In this document: in pieces, positions 11,617 to 24,584 of the stretch
Position numbering within the stretch: the first letter of the stretch is position 1
Layout: each line of letters opens with the position of its first letter
Source: Candolleomyces eurysporus
Lineage: Eukaryota > Basidiomycota > Agaricomycetes > Agaricales > Psathyrellaceae
DNA length: 64,000 nt
Assembly: GCA_027579435.1 (NCBI GenBank)
Contig: JANBPK010000775.1
Coordinates: forward strand, 1-64,000
Reading direction: 5' to 3'
Position numbers and translations under genes: made by a program
The notes under the pieces: generated by a model
Databases searched by the model: none
Told to the model about the DNA's origin: nothing
The model's input: only the letters and a program-made list of their open reading frames with translations

Positions 11617-13338
11617 ATGTCGACGGTCGCAGCCTCAGCAACACCCCCAACACCCATCGCCATCGATGCAGCGAAGACGGCAGCACCGAAGAAGCCGTAT
11701 CCATTCTGGCTGGGAGGTACGTCGCGTGCCCTCTGCCAGCCGCTGATAAGATGGTGGATTGGGGTTGTGCTGACGTTAGGTCGTCAGGTGTCGCCGCTAC
11801 CATCGCTGCCTCCATCACACAGTGAGTAACACGCCCTCAGGGAATGTATGTCTCGTGACAGATGACTGAATTCCGATATTCGCCTCAACTCTATAGCCCG
11901 TTGGATTTGACAAAAGTCCGGCTGCAGGCGTCTGGTGATAAGCGCATGGTTGATAGCATACGGAAGACGGTTCGAACGGCTGGTGAGTCCTGCCTATACA
12001 TATCAGCTCGGGGTAATGCTCAGACGACGGGTTTGATTGACAGGCGTCCGCGGTCTCTTTGACGGTATCTCTGGGACATGGCTACGACAAATGTCCTATT
12101 CAATGTGCCGATTCTGGGCATACGACGAGAGCAAGAAGCTCATAGGAGCTGGGAAGGACGCGCCTGCTTGGAAGTTGGCCGCTGCGGGGAGTATGGGTGC
12201 GTACAACTCGATTCACGTTTTGTCTGTCTTGCTCGACGTGATCTCGGTGACTAACACGGCTCCTTTTGCATCACTGCTGTCCAGCGGGAGGAATTTCTGG
12301 ATTCATCGGGAACCCGGGAGGTTAGCAGGGACTCCGTTTTTGCTCCCATGCCCTGATGCTGACATGACCATTTGTTTTCTCCATTTTCCATTAGAGATCG
12401 TCATGGTGCGGTTGCAGGGAGATTTCGCGAAGCCTCCTGAACAGAGGTTCAACTACAAGCATTGTTTCGATGCCTTGTTCCGGGTACGTCCTTGTTGCCT
12501 GTTTCTTCCTGCGTTCTGTTTTGTCCCTCTCCTCCTTTCTGTTCCGATCCATGGTTCGATCACCTGAAGCGTTGAGCGCTTGGCTATGACGTATGCGGGG
12601 AAGCACCGGGATTTTGATCGGTAGCCGCGTCCAATGGATAGGGGCAAATTGCCAATATTCTTCTGATTTTCTTCTTCTTCGTCAAGCGAATCCACTTCGG
12701 AGAACTAATGGCATTTTTATTCATGATAGATGGTCAGAGAGGAGGGCGTCTCCTCCTTGGCTCGCGGTGTTGGACCCAACGTCTTCAGAGCTGTCTTGAT
12801 GAACGCCAGTCAATTGGCTTCATATGACTTCTTCAAAGCTGAGCTCCTCAAGACCAAGTACTTTGAAGATAACATTGCGTGCCACTTCACGGCCAGCTTT
12901 GCTGCGGTATGTGTTTCCAGTCTCTTCTATAGTCCATGGCATGTTAATATTTGGGATGTTGACAGGGAACTGTCGCGACCACCGTGTGCTCGCCTGCCGA
13001 TGTGTTGAAGGTGAGTGAAATTACCTCTCGTAGCAACTGAGTCTAACGAATGGTATCTGCTTCCTTCAGAGCCGAATTATGAATGCATCCGGACCTGGGT
13101 CGAACGTACGTTGAGCCTCCTCATGGACTCTAAAAATAGCCTAACCATGACCACGTACCAGTCAACGCTCACCGTCATTCGTCAATCGATGGCTAAGGAA
13201 GGCCCGATGTTCATGTTCAAGGGATGGGTGCCTGCGTGGACTCGTCTCCAACCTACGACTATCCTCATCTTCCTGACTTTGGAGCAGCTGAAGAACGCGG
13301 TAGACTTCTCGAGGAAATCCGGATTTGACTTCCTTTAA
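11617..13338 (+). CDS. DIC1: Mitochondrial dicarboxylate carrier
   Basis: An inner-membrane antiporter of the mitochondrial carrier family, exchanging dicarboxylates such as malate for phosphate. All three family signatures are present: THPLDLTKVRLQ (11897), GNPGEIVMVRLQ (about 12330-12417) and CSPADVLKSRIMN (12990-13090). The last is nearly identical to the Dic1 motif CSPADVMKTRIMN, and the C-terminal EGPMFMFKGWVPAWTRLQPTTILIF also matches Dic1. Exons fit as 11617-11716, 11788-11821, 11897-11982, 12044-12196, about 12285-12332, about 12395-12483, 12730-12906, 12966-13010, 13070-13105 and 13162-13338. All introns are GT-AG and in frame; the 246-nt intron before 12730 is unusually long here. 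The start is set by MSTVAASATPP, which precedes the matrix-facing PYPFWLGG. Sequence appears intact. Confidence 0.92.
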
Positions 13339-13645
13339 GCTGCGGCATACAACATTGAACTGTTCTCTGGTCTCGAAGATAGAGAAACACTTTTGGCGTG
13401 TAAAGTTGATCTGAGTTCGTATATATTTACCACTTCATATAGCTAGATTGCATGTATTACTAGCAGGCTCCTTCCGGTTGCTCCTATCAAATGACTTGCT
13501 TTACACTTGAGCACCTCGCCGGAAGAATTGAGGTCCATCAGGCGGGACCGATCCGGGCGGGCCAGGAAGGGGGAGGGAAGGCATTGGCTGACTTATATCC
13601 GGGTTTGCTTACATCCACCACCACCGAAGCCACCAACAGGACGAA
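13339..13645. other. Intergenic between carrier and EthD-like gene
   Basis: AT-rich 3' flank of the carrier gene (to about 13460), then a GC-richer stretch ending in CACCACCACCGAAGCCACCA immediately before the next ATG. No other feature was seen. Confidence 0.5.
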
Positions 13646-14403
13646 ATGGGAGCTCCAGGATTCCTAGCAGTGTTCTCCGACCCTGGAAGCGAAGCCACGC
13701 TCGAGGAATTTCAAGATTGGTACGATAACGAGCACATTCCGTTGAGGCTCAACCACCTCCGCTTCTTCCTCAGCGGTGCGAGGTATTCGGCAGTCGATGG
13801 GCAGCGTCCGGAGTGGCTGGCGATGTACGAGATCGATGACGTCGCGTCGTTCCAGGATCCCAGTTATACGATCCTCCGGGAGAAGAGGAGCGATAGGGAG
13901 GGGGAGCTGATCGGGAGGTTGGGCGTATTGGATAGGAGGACGGCCGAGGTTGCAGTGGATACGGGCGAGCGGCCTGAGAAGAGTACAGGGTTGAGGGTTG
14001 GGATTCCGAGCACCTTCATCGTTACTGTGGGCATCGCAGTGCCGGAGGGGGAGGGTACGCAAGAGAAACTTCAGGTGTTCGCACAGAAGACAGCGCCTCT
14101 GCCTGGCTGGGTTCGGACCCGGATAGTGAAGGTCTTCGACAAGGGTGTGACCGGGCTCAACGAGCAGTGGAGGAGCGTTGAGATTCCAGATTACTTGGCT
14201 GTCGTTGGTGGGTCTGACCGCTGTCTAAGGATCAGTATGGACGGCTTACACAGTATGCGATAGAACTCACATCCAAGTTGCAGCTAGAAGAATGGGAGAA
14301 AGCCATAGGAGGGCAGTTGAATGGGCTTGGGCTGGTAGACAGAAGGCAATGGGGCCTGTACAAGGCCTATCCCGGCATCGCACAGGATAATTTACAAGCC
14401 TGA
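13646..14403 (+). CDS. EthD-like dimeric alpha-beta barrel protein, interrupted near 14207
   Basis: The N-terminal part (MGAPGFLAVFSDPGSEA, then FQDWYDNEHIPLRL) carries the W-Y-D-x-E-H motif of EthD-like ferredoxin-fold proteins. A second, similar half (VTVGIAVPEGEG, PGWVRTRIVKV) indicates a two-domain barrel of about 230-250 residues. The function is not known; homologues are soluble proteins of unassigned substrate. The reading frame passes into non-homologous sequence at about 14207. Family-like C-terminal sequence (LEEWEKAIGGQLNGLGLVDRRQWGLYKAYPG) resumes in another frame from 14236 to the TGA at 14401. No acceptable intron restores the frame. A related sequence (GGTGGGTCTGAC...TGTCTAAG) occurs at 14207 and again at 14405, suggesting a local duplication. 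Confidence 0.65.
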
Positions 14404-14709
14404 GCGGTGGGTCTGACTATTGTCTAAGATAAATCAAAACAGGAAGACTGGGAGAGAGGCAGCTAGGGGGGGGGAGGGCGCATCGCCCAAAGACATCTAC
14501 CAGCCTTAGGCAGCAATGTACAACGTTCGGAATAAGAATCCAAATACCTGGTCGCTTTCAATCATTGTGGTCTTGAGGAAAGATGCAATTCAGGGTGATC
14601 GCACGCTATTTCTATTCATGACCATCATCATCACCGGCGGCAACGCCCAACACTGCTTTCAACTAAACTCTCACCATCGACTATGCGACCTACGTAGAGA
14701 GCTTATCCA
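14404..14709. other. Intergenic upstream of the BEACH gene
   Basis: Contains the second copy of the GGTGGGTCTGAC element at 14405, a G-run at 14467-14475 and A/T-rich promoter-like DNA. No gene was recognised. Confidence 0.5.
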
Positions 14710-17700
14710 ATGTTTACGAACCTGCTCTCGCCTTTGAAGGCTCGTTTCGACCAACTCTCGCCCAGGACGCCGTCGCAGGCGTTCCTGGACGCCCCCAGCC
14801 CCCAAGACGATGTACAAAGTCCGGAAGATTTCGCCCGGGATGTGCTGGTTCAGCTTATGCGCAATTCTGTGGAGAACTTGAAGATGGCGGACACTCAGGG
14901 TGTCAAGGGGGAGGTATGTGGTCAACGACGAAGGTGTTGGAGCCCAACTGAGCATTGTGCAGATTCTATCAGAAATCCAGCGAATCATGCAGCAGGACTC
15001 ATTCACCAAGGACGTGTTCAGGGAAATGGACGGTTTCCTGGTGCTTATGAGCGTGTTGTCGACGATTCAAGACAAGAGTCCGACGATGGCAGAAGCCAAT
15101 ACGCCCACAGTCCAAGTAGAGGGCCAGGAAGATATTCATTGTGCTCGGCTGGTGTTTACCGTGCTGTCTGAGGCCATGAAGGGCAATTCAGAAAACGAAG
15201 AGTTCTTCAGGGTATGTGTATTCTTTATCTACTGGTGCTCATGCTGATATCGTCTCAGAGTCGCGTCGGATACGAGTCGCTCTCGTTCGCCCTGAAGAGC
15301 GCGTTATCAGACTCGTCGACGGTGGATGAGACGCTGGGGTTTCTGCTGGCACTGGCAATGTCAGACTTTTCGCTGGAACCGTATTTCATCACCCTTCGCT
15401 CCATCCCCGACCTGAACGCAGAAGTCGACGAAGCCGTATCGAATGCCCAGTCCAAACTGAAGACCATAGTCCGCCCAGAACCCCTCGGCATCCTGTGGAA
15501 CGCTGCTATCGACCTCCCGTACACGCCTCCCCGCCTCGACTCCGCCTCAAGCTCGTCTTCCATCCGATACGGACTATACAAGCTGTTCGAAGGCCTCTTC
15601 CACGTCAACCACCGAAACCAAGGCGTCCTCGCCTCTCTCAACCTTGTCCGAACGCTCTTCCCTCGGTTCTGCGACTCCCGAAACAACCCAAACGTCCTCG
15701 AACGCGAAAGACACGCCCTGCAGAAGCTTTTGCGACGATTATTGGAGATGGGCTCCACCACTGAAGAGGCACGCAAGATTCTCCAACGCGCCGTTGTCAA
15801 GAACGGAGAAGAAGAGTCTCTAGACCCAGAGATGCTCGACCTCGTACGCTTTGGGATGAAGTCGAGGTGGTCGGAACATTTCTCGCTGGAATCACCCGCA
15901 GCCTTGGTTGCCCACGACGAGAGCTCCAAGGGGCTGCCAATCTCCGGATTCACGTTCATGACGTGGGTGTACCTCTCCGGATACCCTGTCGGTGGCCCAT
16001 GTACCTTGTTCAGCGCTACACTCGGCAATCGGCGTTTGATCTCGTTGTGTGTACGCCCCGATGGGAAGGTGCAGCTGTGTTCGTCGAGCGAGCAGGATAA
16101 ACCGTTTGTGTCGACTGCGGGGTTGAGGAAGAATCGATGGGTTCATTTGACGTTGGTGCATTATCCTCATCGAGGGACTAATCCAAGTATACGTACGTTG
16201 CTCTTTGGAGATTCGGGAATTCCGTACTGAACGAATTTCAGGCCTATTCTTCGACGGAGTGCTACAAGACATGCTGAATTGGCAGTATCCGAAGGGAGAG
16301 TCGACAGCCCAGCGCATGCTATATTCTATTGGAAGCAGCGACTCGACTGAAGGGAAGCTGAGTTGGTCTCTAGCATCGGCCTACCTACTCTCTATGCCTA
16401 TCGGTAGGTGTCCTTTCACTGAGACTACGAGCTTCGTCGATTAACTATGGCTTTTATTAGGCGAAGACGTCCCTCGCTTTATCCACCATCTCGGACCTCG
16501 CTACTCAGGAAACTTCCAAGACCCGGGCCTAGTCAGATTCTTGACATACGAAGCGTCAACATCACTGAACATGTTCCTAACCTCCGTCTCGTCCAAGCAC
16601 TATGCCAACCCTCTCTCACCCTCCGCAACCTCCCCGATACAGCAACAAAACCCCGGGTCGCAGCCAATGTCCATCGCAGCAGCTCTTGGAGCTATCGCGG
16701 CGTCGTCATCCAATTCCTCGCTCCATCAAGCAACTAACGCCGCCGTCCCCGGGACCCCTCAGAACGAACCGTACATCCCAGCAAGCAAGCAATCTATAAT
16801 CCAATCCGGAATGATGAAAGTCGTGAAGAACGGAGTCGGGATACCCGATTCGCATATCGTGTTCTCGTTCTCCGCTGCGGACTGTACGTCTGGCGGGGTG
16901 GGCGTTGGTATACCCCTCCGGGGTCAACTCAAAGTCAAGGCCAAGGCCGCTGCTGCTGCCGCCGCGGGCGCTAGACCGATCTCGAAAACCCCTTCTTCGA
17001 GTTTGAGTTTGAATTTCCATCAGCGGGATATGAGCGGTAGNAGTACTTTGTCGTCGTCATCGCCCGAGTTGGGGGGTGAGTTTACGAAGAGGAAGGCTGA
17101 TGAGGTTGAGGTGGTGGGTGATGTGTTTGTTGTGAAGGCTGCGTGTCTGGATAGTGCGTTGTGGAAGATTGGTGGGGCTGCGGTTGCGTTGAAGTTGGTT
17201 CAGCTTGCGAAGGTGTGTAAGACATATTCTGGGATTCGTCAGCGGGAGTTGGTCTGACCGTTTATTCTCAGACTCCACATGAGCTGTCTAGGTCGTTGGG
17301 CATCCTTGTCGATGGACTGAGGAACAACTGGCAGAATTCTGAGGATATGGAGAGGCTGCGTGAGTGCTCGTACTCGTGTTTGTGCCCATTGGCTCTGATG
17401 GCGTTCTGGTAACAGGGGGCTATGAAATTCTTGGGGATATGTTGCGCTCGAAAGCAGCGATCATCAACCTGACCGCGTTCGAGATGTTGTTCGAGTTCCT
17501 TGGTGTCAACTTCAGCTCTTCAGAGTGAGCTCCTCATCCCTCGGACGTGCTTCCCAGTAGACTGACGTCTCTCCCTAGGCATTCGACCGTCGTCAACGTC
17601 GTCGGCTACCGCGTTATCGCACTCGACTTTGACCTTTGGTCCCGAGCGAAGAAGGAGATACAGCAAGTCTATTTGGAGCATTTCATCACTCTCTTGAAAA

Positions 17701-20700
17701 CAAGCCGATACAAGACTTTCAATGCTAAACAGAGGCTGTCGAAGATGAGCGTTGTCAGGAAGCTGTTATTCGCCCTCCAGGCGGATTGGTATCATGGGGA
17801 ATTGGTGAACAATCTTATGGAGGTTCTCAATGTCACGGTGGAGATGATGTTCTCGAAAGAAGATACCATCAAACCGTTGGTCTCATATCTTGCAGCCAAT
17901 CTCCACGAAGGTGTGTAGGAAATGCGCTACAATTCTGGTAAATGCTTACGTCGCTTTGGTTCTCAGGACCAATCTCCGGAGCCGCCTCCCCGCATTCTGT
18001 CATGTCCCGCTTCGAAGTGCGCAACTCCCAAGGAAAGGCTGAACAAGTCCTCACCGTCCTCGTCTCGATCCTCTCCAACCAAACCCTCTATACCAAATTC
18101 ATCACGGCGCTTCCCGTAACCCGAATCTGCATACTGCTGTTAGGAGACAACCCAACACCTTTCGTCGCTTTCCGAATCCTTCAACTCATCAACATTTGCA
18201 TAAGGTACACGTCGTCGTTCAGCCGCAAGTTTGAGTTGATCAGCGGGTGGAGCGTGATGAAGACCGTTTTGCCGGGTGCTTGGAGTTTTGAAGTGAACGA
18301 GGCTGGGTTTGACATTCTGCTAGGGCGGTTTGATGTCACGGCGGACCCTGATTCCTATACTGTTGTTACGTGTCAGGGTATCACGCCCACCCTTCTGGCT
18401 GCTTTGCAGCATTGCCTGGGTGTCGCTTCTGCGCGGGCCCATTTGTCCGATGAAGAAGCTGGTGAGTTGTTCTTACCGCTGAATCTACCGTTATCGAATA
18501 TCGTAGACGAGTATGCTGAATTAATGGATCTGTCTTTTCTGCAGAAGCGTCCCATCTCACGAGGGATACGGAAACTACGGTTGAGGCTATGCTTGAACGG
18601 ATGATGAAGCTGCATTCGTCGAGTGCGACGTTTAGAGAGCTGTTCAGATCCCAGCAGACTACGCAGTCGTTCGTTGACGCCTACAAGAATTTCGTGAATA
18701 AACTCAAAGCCGCGGCGAGCATTAACCAGTGGGCGACCAGGATACTCGAAAAGCTTTCGCACCTTGGCCTTGCACTTGCNCTGGACAATGCTGTTGCCGG
18801 AGGGCAGAAACGCGAAGTGGGTGCCTTTATCGTTTGACCTCGTGGGCTCGGGAACTGACGCTANGTGGGGTNTAGATCTTGGANGTCTTGCAAACAGCTG
18901 ACGGCCTCTTGAATCCTGCAAGCCCCACACCAGGAATCGACCCCAATCTGATTGCGGATACGCGCTCTGTTCGTGAGAGGTTTGCNTCTGCTCGCTTTAG
19001 CATGCAAGTTGGCGAGCGAACGGTTATCAAGACTATGACTCGAATGGCGGAGTGGAGGAAGACGATCCAAGTTTCGGAGCGGAAGCGGTTGCGGAAATCG
19101 ATATTAGATCTGTAGGTCCCATCTACGCTATTTAGGCAAAGCCTCAGGCTGATATTTTCGTTTCTAGGCGGGAGCATCGTCGACAGGTATCACGACTATC
19201 GGAATGGAGTAATATCTTGAGNTCGGAACGTGGGCTGTGGCCNGATAGNCAGCAANGNTTGTGGAGATTGGATGAAACGGAGGGACCTCATCGAATTCGG
19301 TANGTTTTCAATNCAATCNTCCNAGTTGTANCGCGNNTTGANGTCCCNGTAGAATGAAATTGGAACCNCAAGATGACAAGCCTGCCCCGTCCCGCGTTGA
19401 CACNCTGGCAGAGCTGGTTCGGGACGTCCATCCACCGGACTCGGATACANTCTCCGTGCACCAATCCGAAGTACCACCATGGGCTGACAGTTACGANATT
19501 TCATCGACNGANATGGAAGGTAAGNNCCACAANGCCGACTNTAACNACCTNCTTNTNCTTATTCTTCATTGCNGCAGATAAGCAGCTGGCTGAGGATATC
19601 GTTGATGACAAGCTNCGGAGAGTCCGACANGAGCTGGAACCTGGAGATGTTATTGAAGCTGTCGCCACAGTGGCCCGAGTAGCGGGNGTTGACTCGTCTC
19701 GTATGTCTCCTNACCTCTTCTCAGNTTCCAATTNCTTANATATTCNNATCAGCTGGACTGCTGATCTTGGGTCGCACACACGTCTANATGCTCGATGGGG
19801 TTGTCGANAANGACGACGGCGAAGTCATCGACGCNCATGACGCACCGAANCGCNTGCTTTTCATTCCTGGNAGCATTGTTGAACTTGACGGCCCACAGAG
19901 GGCGCAAAGATGGTGCAGTTCACTCTGATCCTATCTTCGCAACNTGNTTTAACCTATGTATNTGTNAGGGCCCATGCTCAAATCGCCACCTGCGGNGACA
20001 AGCGGTTCCTTTTCCGGGACGTTGCGTGAGTNATCCTATATCNTTNCAANCGANGCATCTAGCTCATTACTCCANCTCTGCNNAGTCTNGAGATATACTT
20101 CAAAGANAGCCGTTCACTNCTCGTCGTCTTCCTCAACAAAAAGAAGAGGTCCGAAACCGAATCAAGNCTTACTGCGATNATCAGCAAGAACAATGCGGAT
20201 CCAGCTCTGTCAACTGCGGCCGCTCGTACNCCACTCCTNAGCAGAATGGGGTCGAGGGTACTTTCAGGCTTTAGGTCGGANGAGCTTTCAACAGCNACCA
20301 GGCGATGGCAGGCCCGCGAGATCAGCAACGTAGGTGGCTCTACCGAACCTCCGAGCTCGCCGTTGACTTGTTTCTCTTCAGTTCACCTATCTGAGCATNN
20401 TGAACCAAATCTCTGGCCGGACGCCTAGCGATGCGACGCAGTATCCTATCTTCCGTGCGTGCCACTCATCTTNCNGCTTCGAAANTGCTGACAGGTTGAC
20501 CTCTCTGTAGCATGGGCTTTGGCTGACTATAAAAGCAACACNTTGGATTTCAACTCNCCCGAGACCTTCAGAGAGTACGCATCTTACTTTTCGGGTATCA
20601 TCACCTTCTCACCTAGTCAATCTTACAGTCTTACGAAGCCGATGGGTGCACTCACCCCNGGCCGCCGTGATGCTGCGGAAACGAGATATACGAACTTGAA

Positions 20701-22767
20701 GAGCGTTGGCGAAGAGCCGTTCCATTATGGAACTCACTTTAGCTCCTCGATGATAGTTTGCCATTTCCTGATCAGGCTCGCACCCTTCACCCACATGTTC
20801 AAGACGCTACAGGGTGGAGATTGGGATCTTCCNGATCGCCTCTTTAGGTNNGTTTAGCTTCGCACAGAATCNCCGTTGAAGCTGACGTCCTACATTGNAG
20901 CGACCTNGGCCGNGCTTACGCCTCTGCAGCTGAAGATCCGAGAGGTGACGTCCGAGAGCTTATCCCAGAGTTTTTCACTTGCCCNGAGTGAGTAANGTTT
21001 CNGCTTCNATNNAGAGAGNAATTCANGCTTATCGGCTNNNGAAGATTCTTGGAGAATTACCAGAACCTCGATTTTGGTGTTCTCCAACAGACAGGGGAGA
21101 AGATTAACGATGTGAAGCTCCCACCGTGGGCANGAGATGATCCCCTCCTGTTCATCGTGATGAACCGTCGGGTAAGTAGANGAATCTTGCGTCACGACCT
21201 GTGTTGACGTTCAAAATCAGGCCCTGGAGAGTGCATATGTTAGCGAGCACTTGCCACAGTGGATCGACTTGATCTGGGGTTGCAAACAGCGNGATGTTGA
21301 TTCANTGAACGTTTTCCATCCCCTTTCCTACGAGGGATCGATAGGTACGGTCCTCATCGCCTGCTACTATTCTTGTTGTTTGCTCACTATCACGCAGATC
21401 TGGATAAGATCAAGGACGATCTGGAGCGAGAGGCCACGGTAGGCATTATTCACAACTGTAAGTTCAACTAAANNNTTTTGCTGTCTGGTGATTCATTGAA
21501 NNGCTCTCTCCAGTTGGNCAGACCCCAAGGAAGCTCTTCAACACCCCTCACCCCGAAAGGTTAAANCACGGCCTTTCCACCCTTCCCATTGGNATATTAC
21601 ACGGGATCGAAGAAGATCCGCATCTTCTATCACANAATGAGCGATGCTTCAAAGGTATTGAAGTTTCGCCTCTNACATATAAGAGCTCGACTGACGTTAT
21701 TCATAGATCTTGGGCCAGATTCGGCTATTCGTCAATTCGTTGTTGATGCCTACGGGGACAAACTGATCCCTTGTCCCGAAGATTCGCTTGTCATTCCGCT
21801 GCATCCTTACGAACAAATTACATGGGGACGAGGAACCTCTGAGCTTCGTGTTCTCGTCGACAATAAGGTCGGCTATTACTTCATCTGTCNGTTTTCAATG
21901 GCTGACTGTAGATGACCTCACCTCAGATCGTGCAAGTCATTGAGAATGCGTCAACGACATGCGCTGCCTTCGCAGACGCCCACAATCTCGTAACGGGTGC
22001 TAGNGACTACACTGTTCGGCTTTGGAAGGTCCTCAGGGCTCAGAATGCAAGCGATCTNCGAGTGGGCCTATCTCATATCATGCGGATCCATACGAACGAG
22101 GTGCTCTGTGTAACGTCATCAAGAACGTGGTCATTGGTCGTCAGCGGGTCGAAGGACGGCAGTGCGGCACTCTGGGATTTGAACAGGGGGACGTATGTCA
22201 GATCGATCTGGCACGGAAAGCCAGACGGACCTGAAGACGATAACATGGCAGTGACCCTTGCTGCGATCAACGAACCAATGGTATGAAGCGGTTCTTCTTG
22301 ATACATTTCTATCAGCTCATTCTTGTTTAGGGTTACATTGCGACGTGTTCTCGACTCAAACTTTGCTTACACACCGTCAATGCCAGGCTCATTGCTACCT
22401 TGGATCTGACAACTACCCCATCTTTCACGCCCTTGGTTCCCAGCATCACGTCCCTTGCGTTCCATGAGCGCGATTATTCGCAATTAGGGGTGCTTGCCAC
22501 NGGNAGTCCAGATGGAACGATCACTTTGCGTACNTGGACTGCGGATGGCACACCTGTTGGCGAGAAGGCCCAATGGGAGTTCTTGGTNATCAGAACGATG
22601 AAAGCNAAACCCGCACGAAACGGGCGCCCAGTGTGTATCACGGCATTGAAGTTCTCTGGGTAAGTTGTTCGTTGCTGTTCGGGACCATGAACTAACATGA
22701 ATGCAGGGAGAGTTTGTTCCATGGAGAGGAGACAGGGAAGTCGTTTTCATGGACATTGCCAGATTAG
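14710..22767 (+). CDS. BEACH-domain WD40 protein (beige/WDFY3-like), many exons
   Basis: A very large scaffold of the BEACH family, which acts in vesicle trafficking and autophagy-linked membrane dynamics (Bph1 in yeast, LYST/WDFY3 in animals). It begins [18 protein letters not shown]; exons 14710-14913, 14963-15211 and 15259-16192 splice cleanly. Helical repeats lead into a concanavalin-like domain ([16 protein letters not shown], then [12 protein letters not shown], 15950-16290). The PH-like entry is [14 protein letters not shown] (about 19860-19900). The BEACH domain runs from EISNxFTYLSxLNxxSGRTPSD (20320-20435) through [20 protein letters not shown] (20730-20790) and GGDWDLPDRLF to [10 protein letters not shown] and LFNTPHP (about 21550). 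WD40 blades follow to the terminal [18 protein letters not shown] and a TAG at 22765. Dozens of Ns from 18780 onward prevent exact exon calls there. No FYVE domain was seen. Confidence 0.93.
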
Positions 22768-22860
22768 ATTNCAGNNGGTNGGTGCCTCGATCCTACATAT
22801 ACATTTNACTACATATGGGTTTAGTATACGATATAANCGGNCATAGAANAAGAGAAGTTG

Positions 22861-23839
22861 TCAAGCAAGGATTGAGATGTTGGTCTCTGTCACGCTNTGC
22901 TCCCATAATAGTTGNCGCTGGTCGTCCGTTCCAAAGTACCGCTCCTTCCCAATATTCTGGCCTTTGGATCCCGTCCGGAAGGCNCCGGTGGTGTGATTGA
23001 ATACCCCTTGCCACATGTATTCAGCACACTCAGCTGGGGATGAAGCGAATGGTTTCAGCGCGACGTTCCGAAGTGGGGCAAGGAACCGAAGCACAGTAGA
23101 TTCCGCTGAAGCGCCGAAATTGGTGAGAACAGCGCCCGGAAATCCATGCGTAAAGGTCAGCTCTGGGTTTCGCCTTGAATATTCCTGCAGGAGGGGGTGG
23201 TCAGCTCTCAGAGAATCGAGTACACGCTGCTATAAATAATCCTACCTCCATCATCAAATCGTTGTATGTTGGTCCGGAACGCGAAGAGTTGATTAGTGAA
23301 TAAGTTTTCTTGAGGCCAAGATCGTTAACGTCAATGGCACCGCCTCTCCCAGCACCATACACCGAGAAAACTTTGGCATCTTCCCCATCGTCTTTTGCTT
23401 TCTTCAGCGCGGGAAGGAACTGATCAATAAACTTCCATCTTGCATAATAATTGACGGCCAACTTCCTGTCGATCCCCTCATCCGTCGGGTTGAACCCCTT
23501 GATTGAGAAGAAACCAGGGGACATGACCAAGAAGTTGATCTTTGGGTGTCGTGAAAGAATGTCTTGGGAAGCAGCAACAACATTCCGCATCAGAGTTGCA
23601 TCGCAGGACACAAACTCGTACGTTGAGTCCGCTGCTCTGGGGAGTGTCGAGATGATGGATTCAGCTGCGGTCTTGTTTCGACCAACGATAACAATGGTGG
23701 CTTTTCCGTCGGTCATACGTGCGAAGGACTCGGCCATGGCTTGCCCAATGCCGGAGGTTCCCCCTACAAACACGCCGACAGGCGTATATTTCGGCGCCAA
23801 CGGGATGTTGAGCGCTCGAAGAGCTGAGAGGGAGGTCAT
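22861..23839 (-). CDS. Short-chain dehydrogenase/reductase
   Basis: A Rossmann-fold NAD(P)-dependent oxidoreductase of the SDR superfamily, about 305 residues, substrate unknown. Reading from 23839, the cofactor motif is GVFVGGTSGIGQAMAE (TGxxxGIG-type). It is followed by the NADP-type VIVGRNK, then NFLVMSPGFFSIKG in place of the usual NNAG. The region normally holding YxxxK reads YSLINSSRSGPTYNDLMMEVG, so the active-site Tyr/Lys pair is not obvious. A 61-nt intron (23185-23245) joins exon 1 to an exon with NPELTFTHGFPGAVLTNFGA and ending at 22861. The combined length is a multiple of three despite several Ns, so those Ns are real positions. It is convergent with the BEACH gene, 93 bases away. 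Confidence 0.85.
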
Positions 23840-24584
23840 GATGAGGTAGGTATATGTGGTAGGATGAAGTGTTATTCTCGAGGTAAGTCTATCAGCTCTA
23901 CTAAATATTGTGTTGAAACCGTCGAAGACGCTTCATTAGATGAGAGTGAATGGTGACGTTCAACGGCGGCAAACCACTGCCATCGGCGGTCCCAGCGTAA
24001 GCTCAACGGCAAGGTGCTTGCCGGCAGCTTTGCGCAGCGTCGTTCAGTTCTTGAAAAGCTAGATCCTCAAGGCTTATAGATACTCCCATCTGAGCGGAGC
24101 TAGCACTCCAGAGACTTATTCATATTTTTTTTTTGCCTATCGGACTGAACAGAATCATGAAACACAGTGCAGTCGGCGGTCTGCGCTCTGAGATAAGCGT
24201 GTAACTTGGAATCAAGTAGATAGTGTACCGGACTGTAGGGAGGTAACCAAGTTTGCAGCGCTACGAGGTGCTTCGGTGAGAGATAGGCAACCCGAGCCTC
24301 GGGCTTACTTAAATGGGCACCCCGAAGTCGAGAGCTCTGTGCTACTACATAGGACTTATGACTGAAATTGCGCTACATTTCGGCAATGGGGTTTTCACTG
24401 GGTGTCGAGGTTGGAGACGTGAGCGACGGGAGACATTTTTCAGATTACAACAGTATGGAGGGCTCCTCCAAAGGACCATGTCTTTTTGCTGAAATCTGCT
24501 GCAACATCGACAAGATGCGCCATGAAACTTTCAGCAAAGAGAGTAATCCAGAAAGGAGGACCCAGAGGGGAAAGAATCCCCTGA
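23840..24584. other. Intergenic, promoter of the SDR gene and unassigned DNA
   Basis: The first 100 bases are the 5' flank of the minus-strand SDR gene. A T10 run lies at about 24126. No recognisable gene follows; the open frame at 24368-24673 runs antisense into the U2 RNA gene and is not credible as coding. Confidence 0.5.

Noticed and set aside
15255..16317. 257- and 141-codon minus-strand frames within the BEACH gene
   Set aside because: Arg/Ser-rich antisense of conserved BEACH N-terminal exons.
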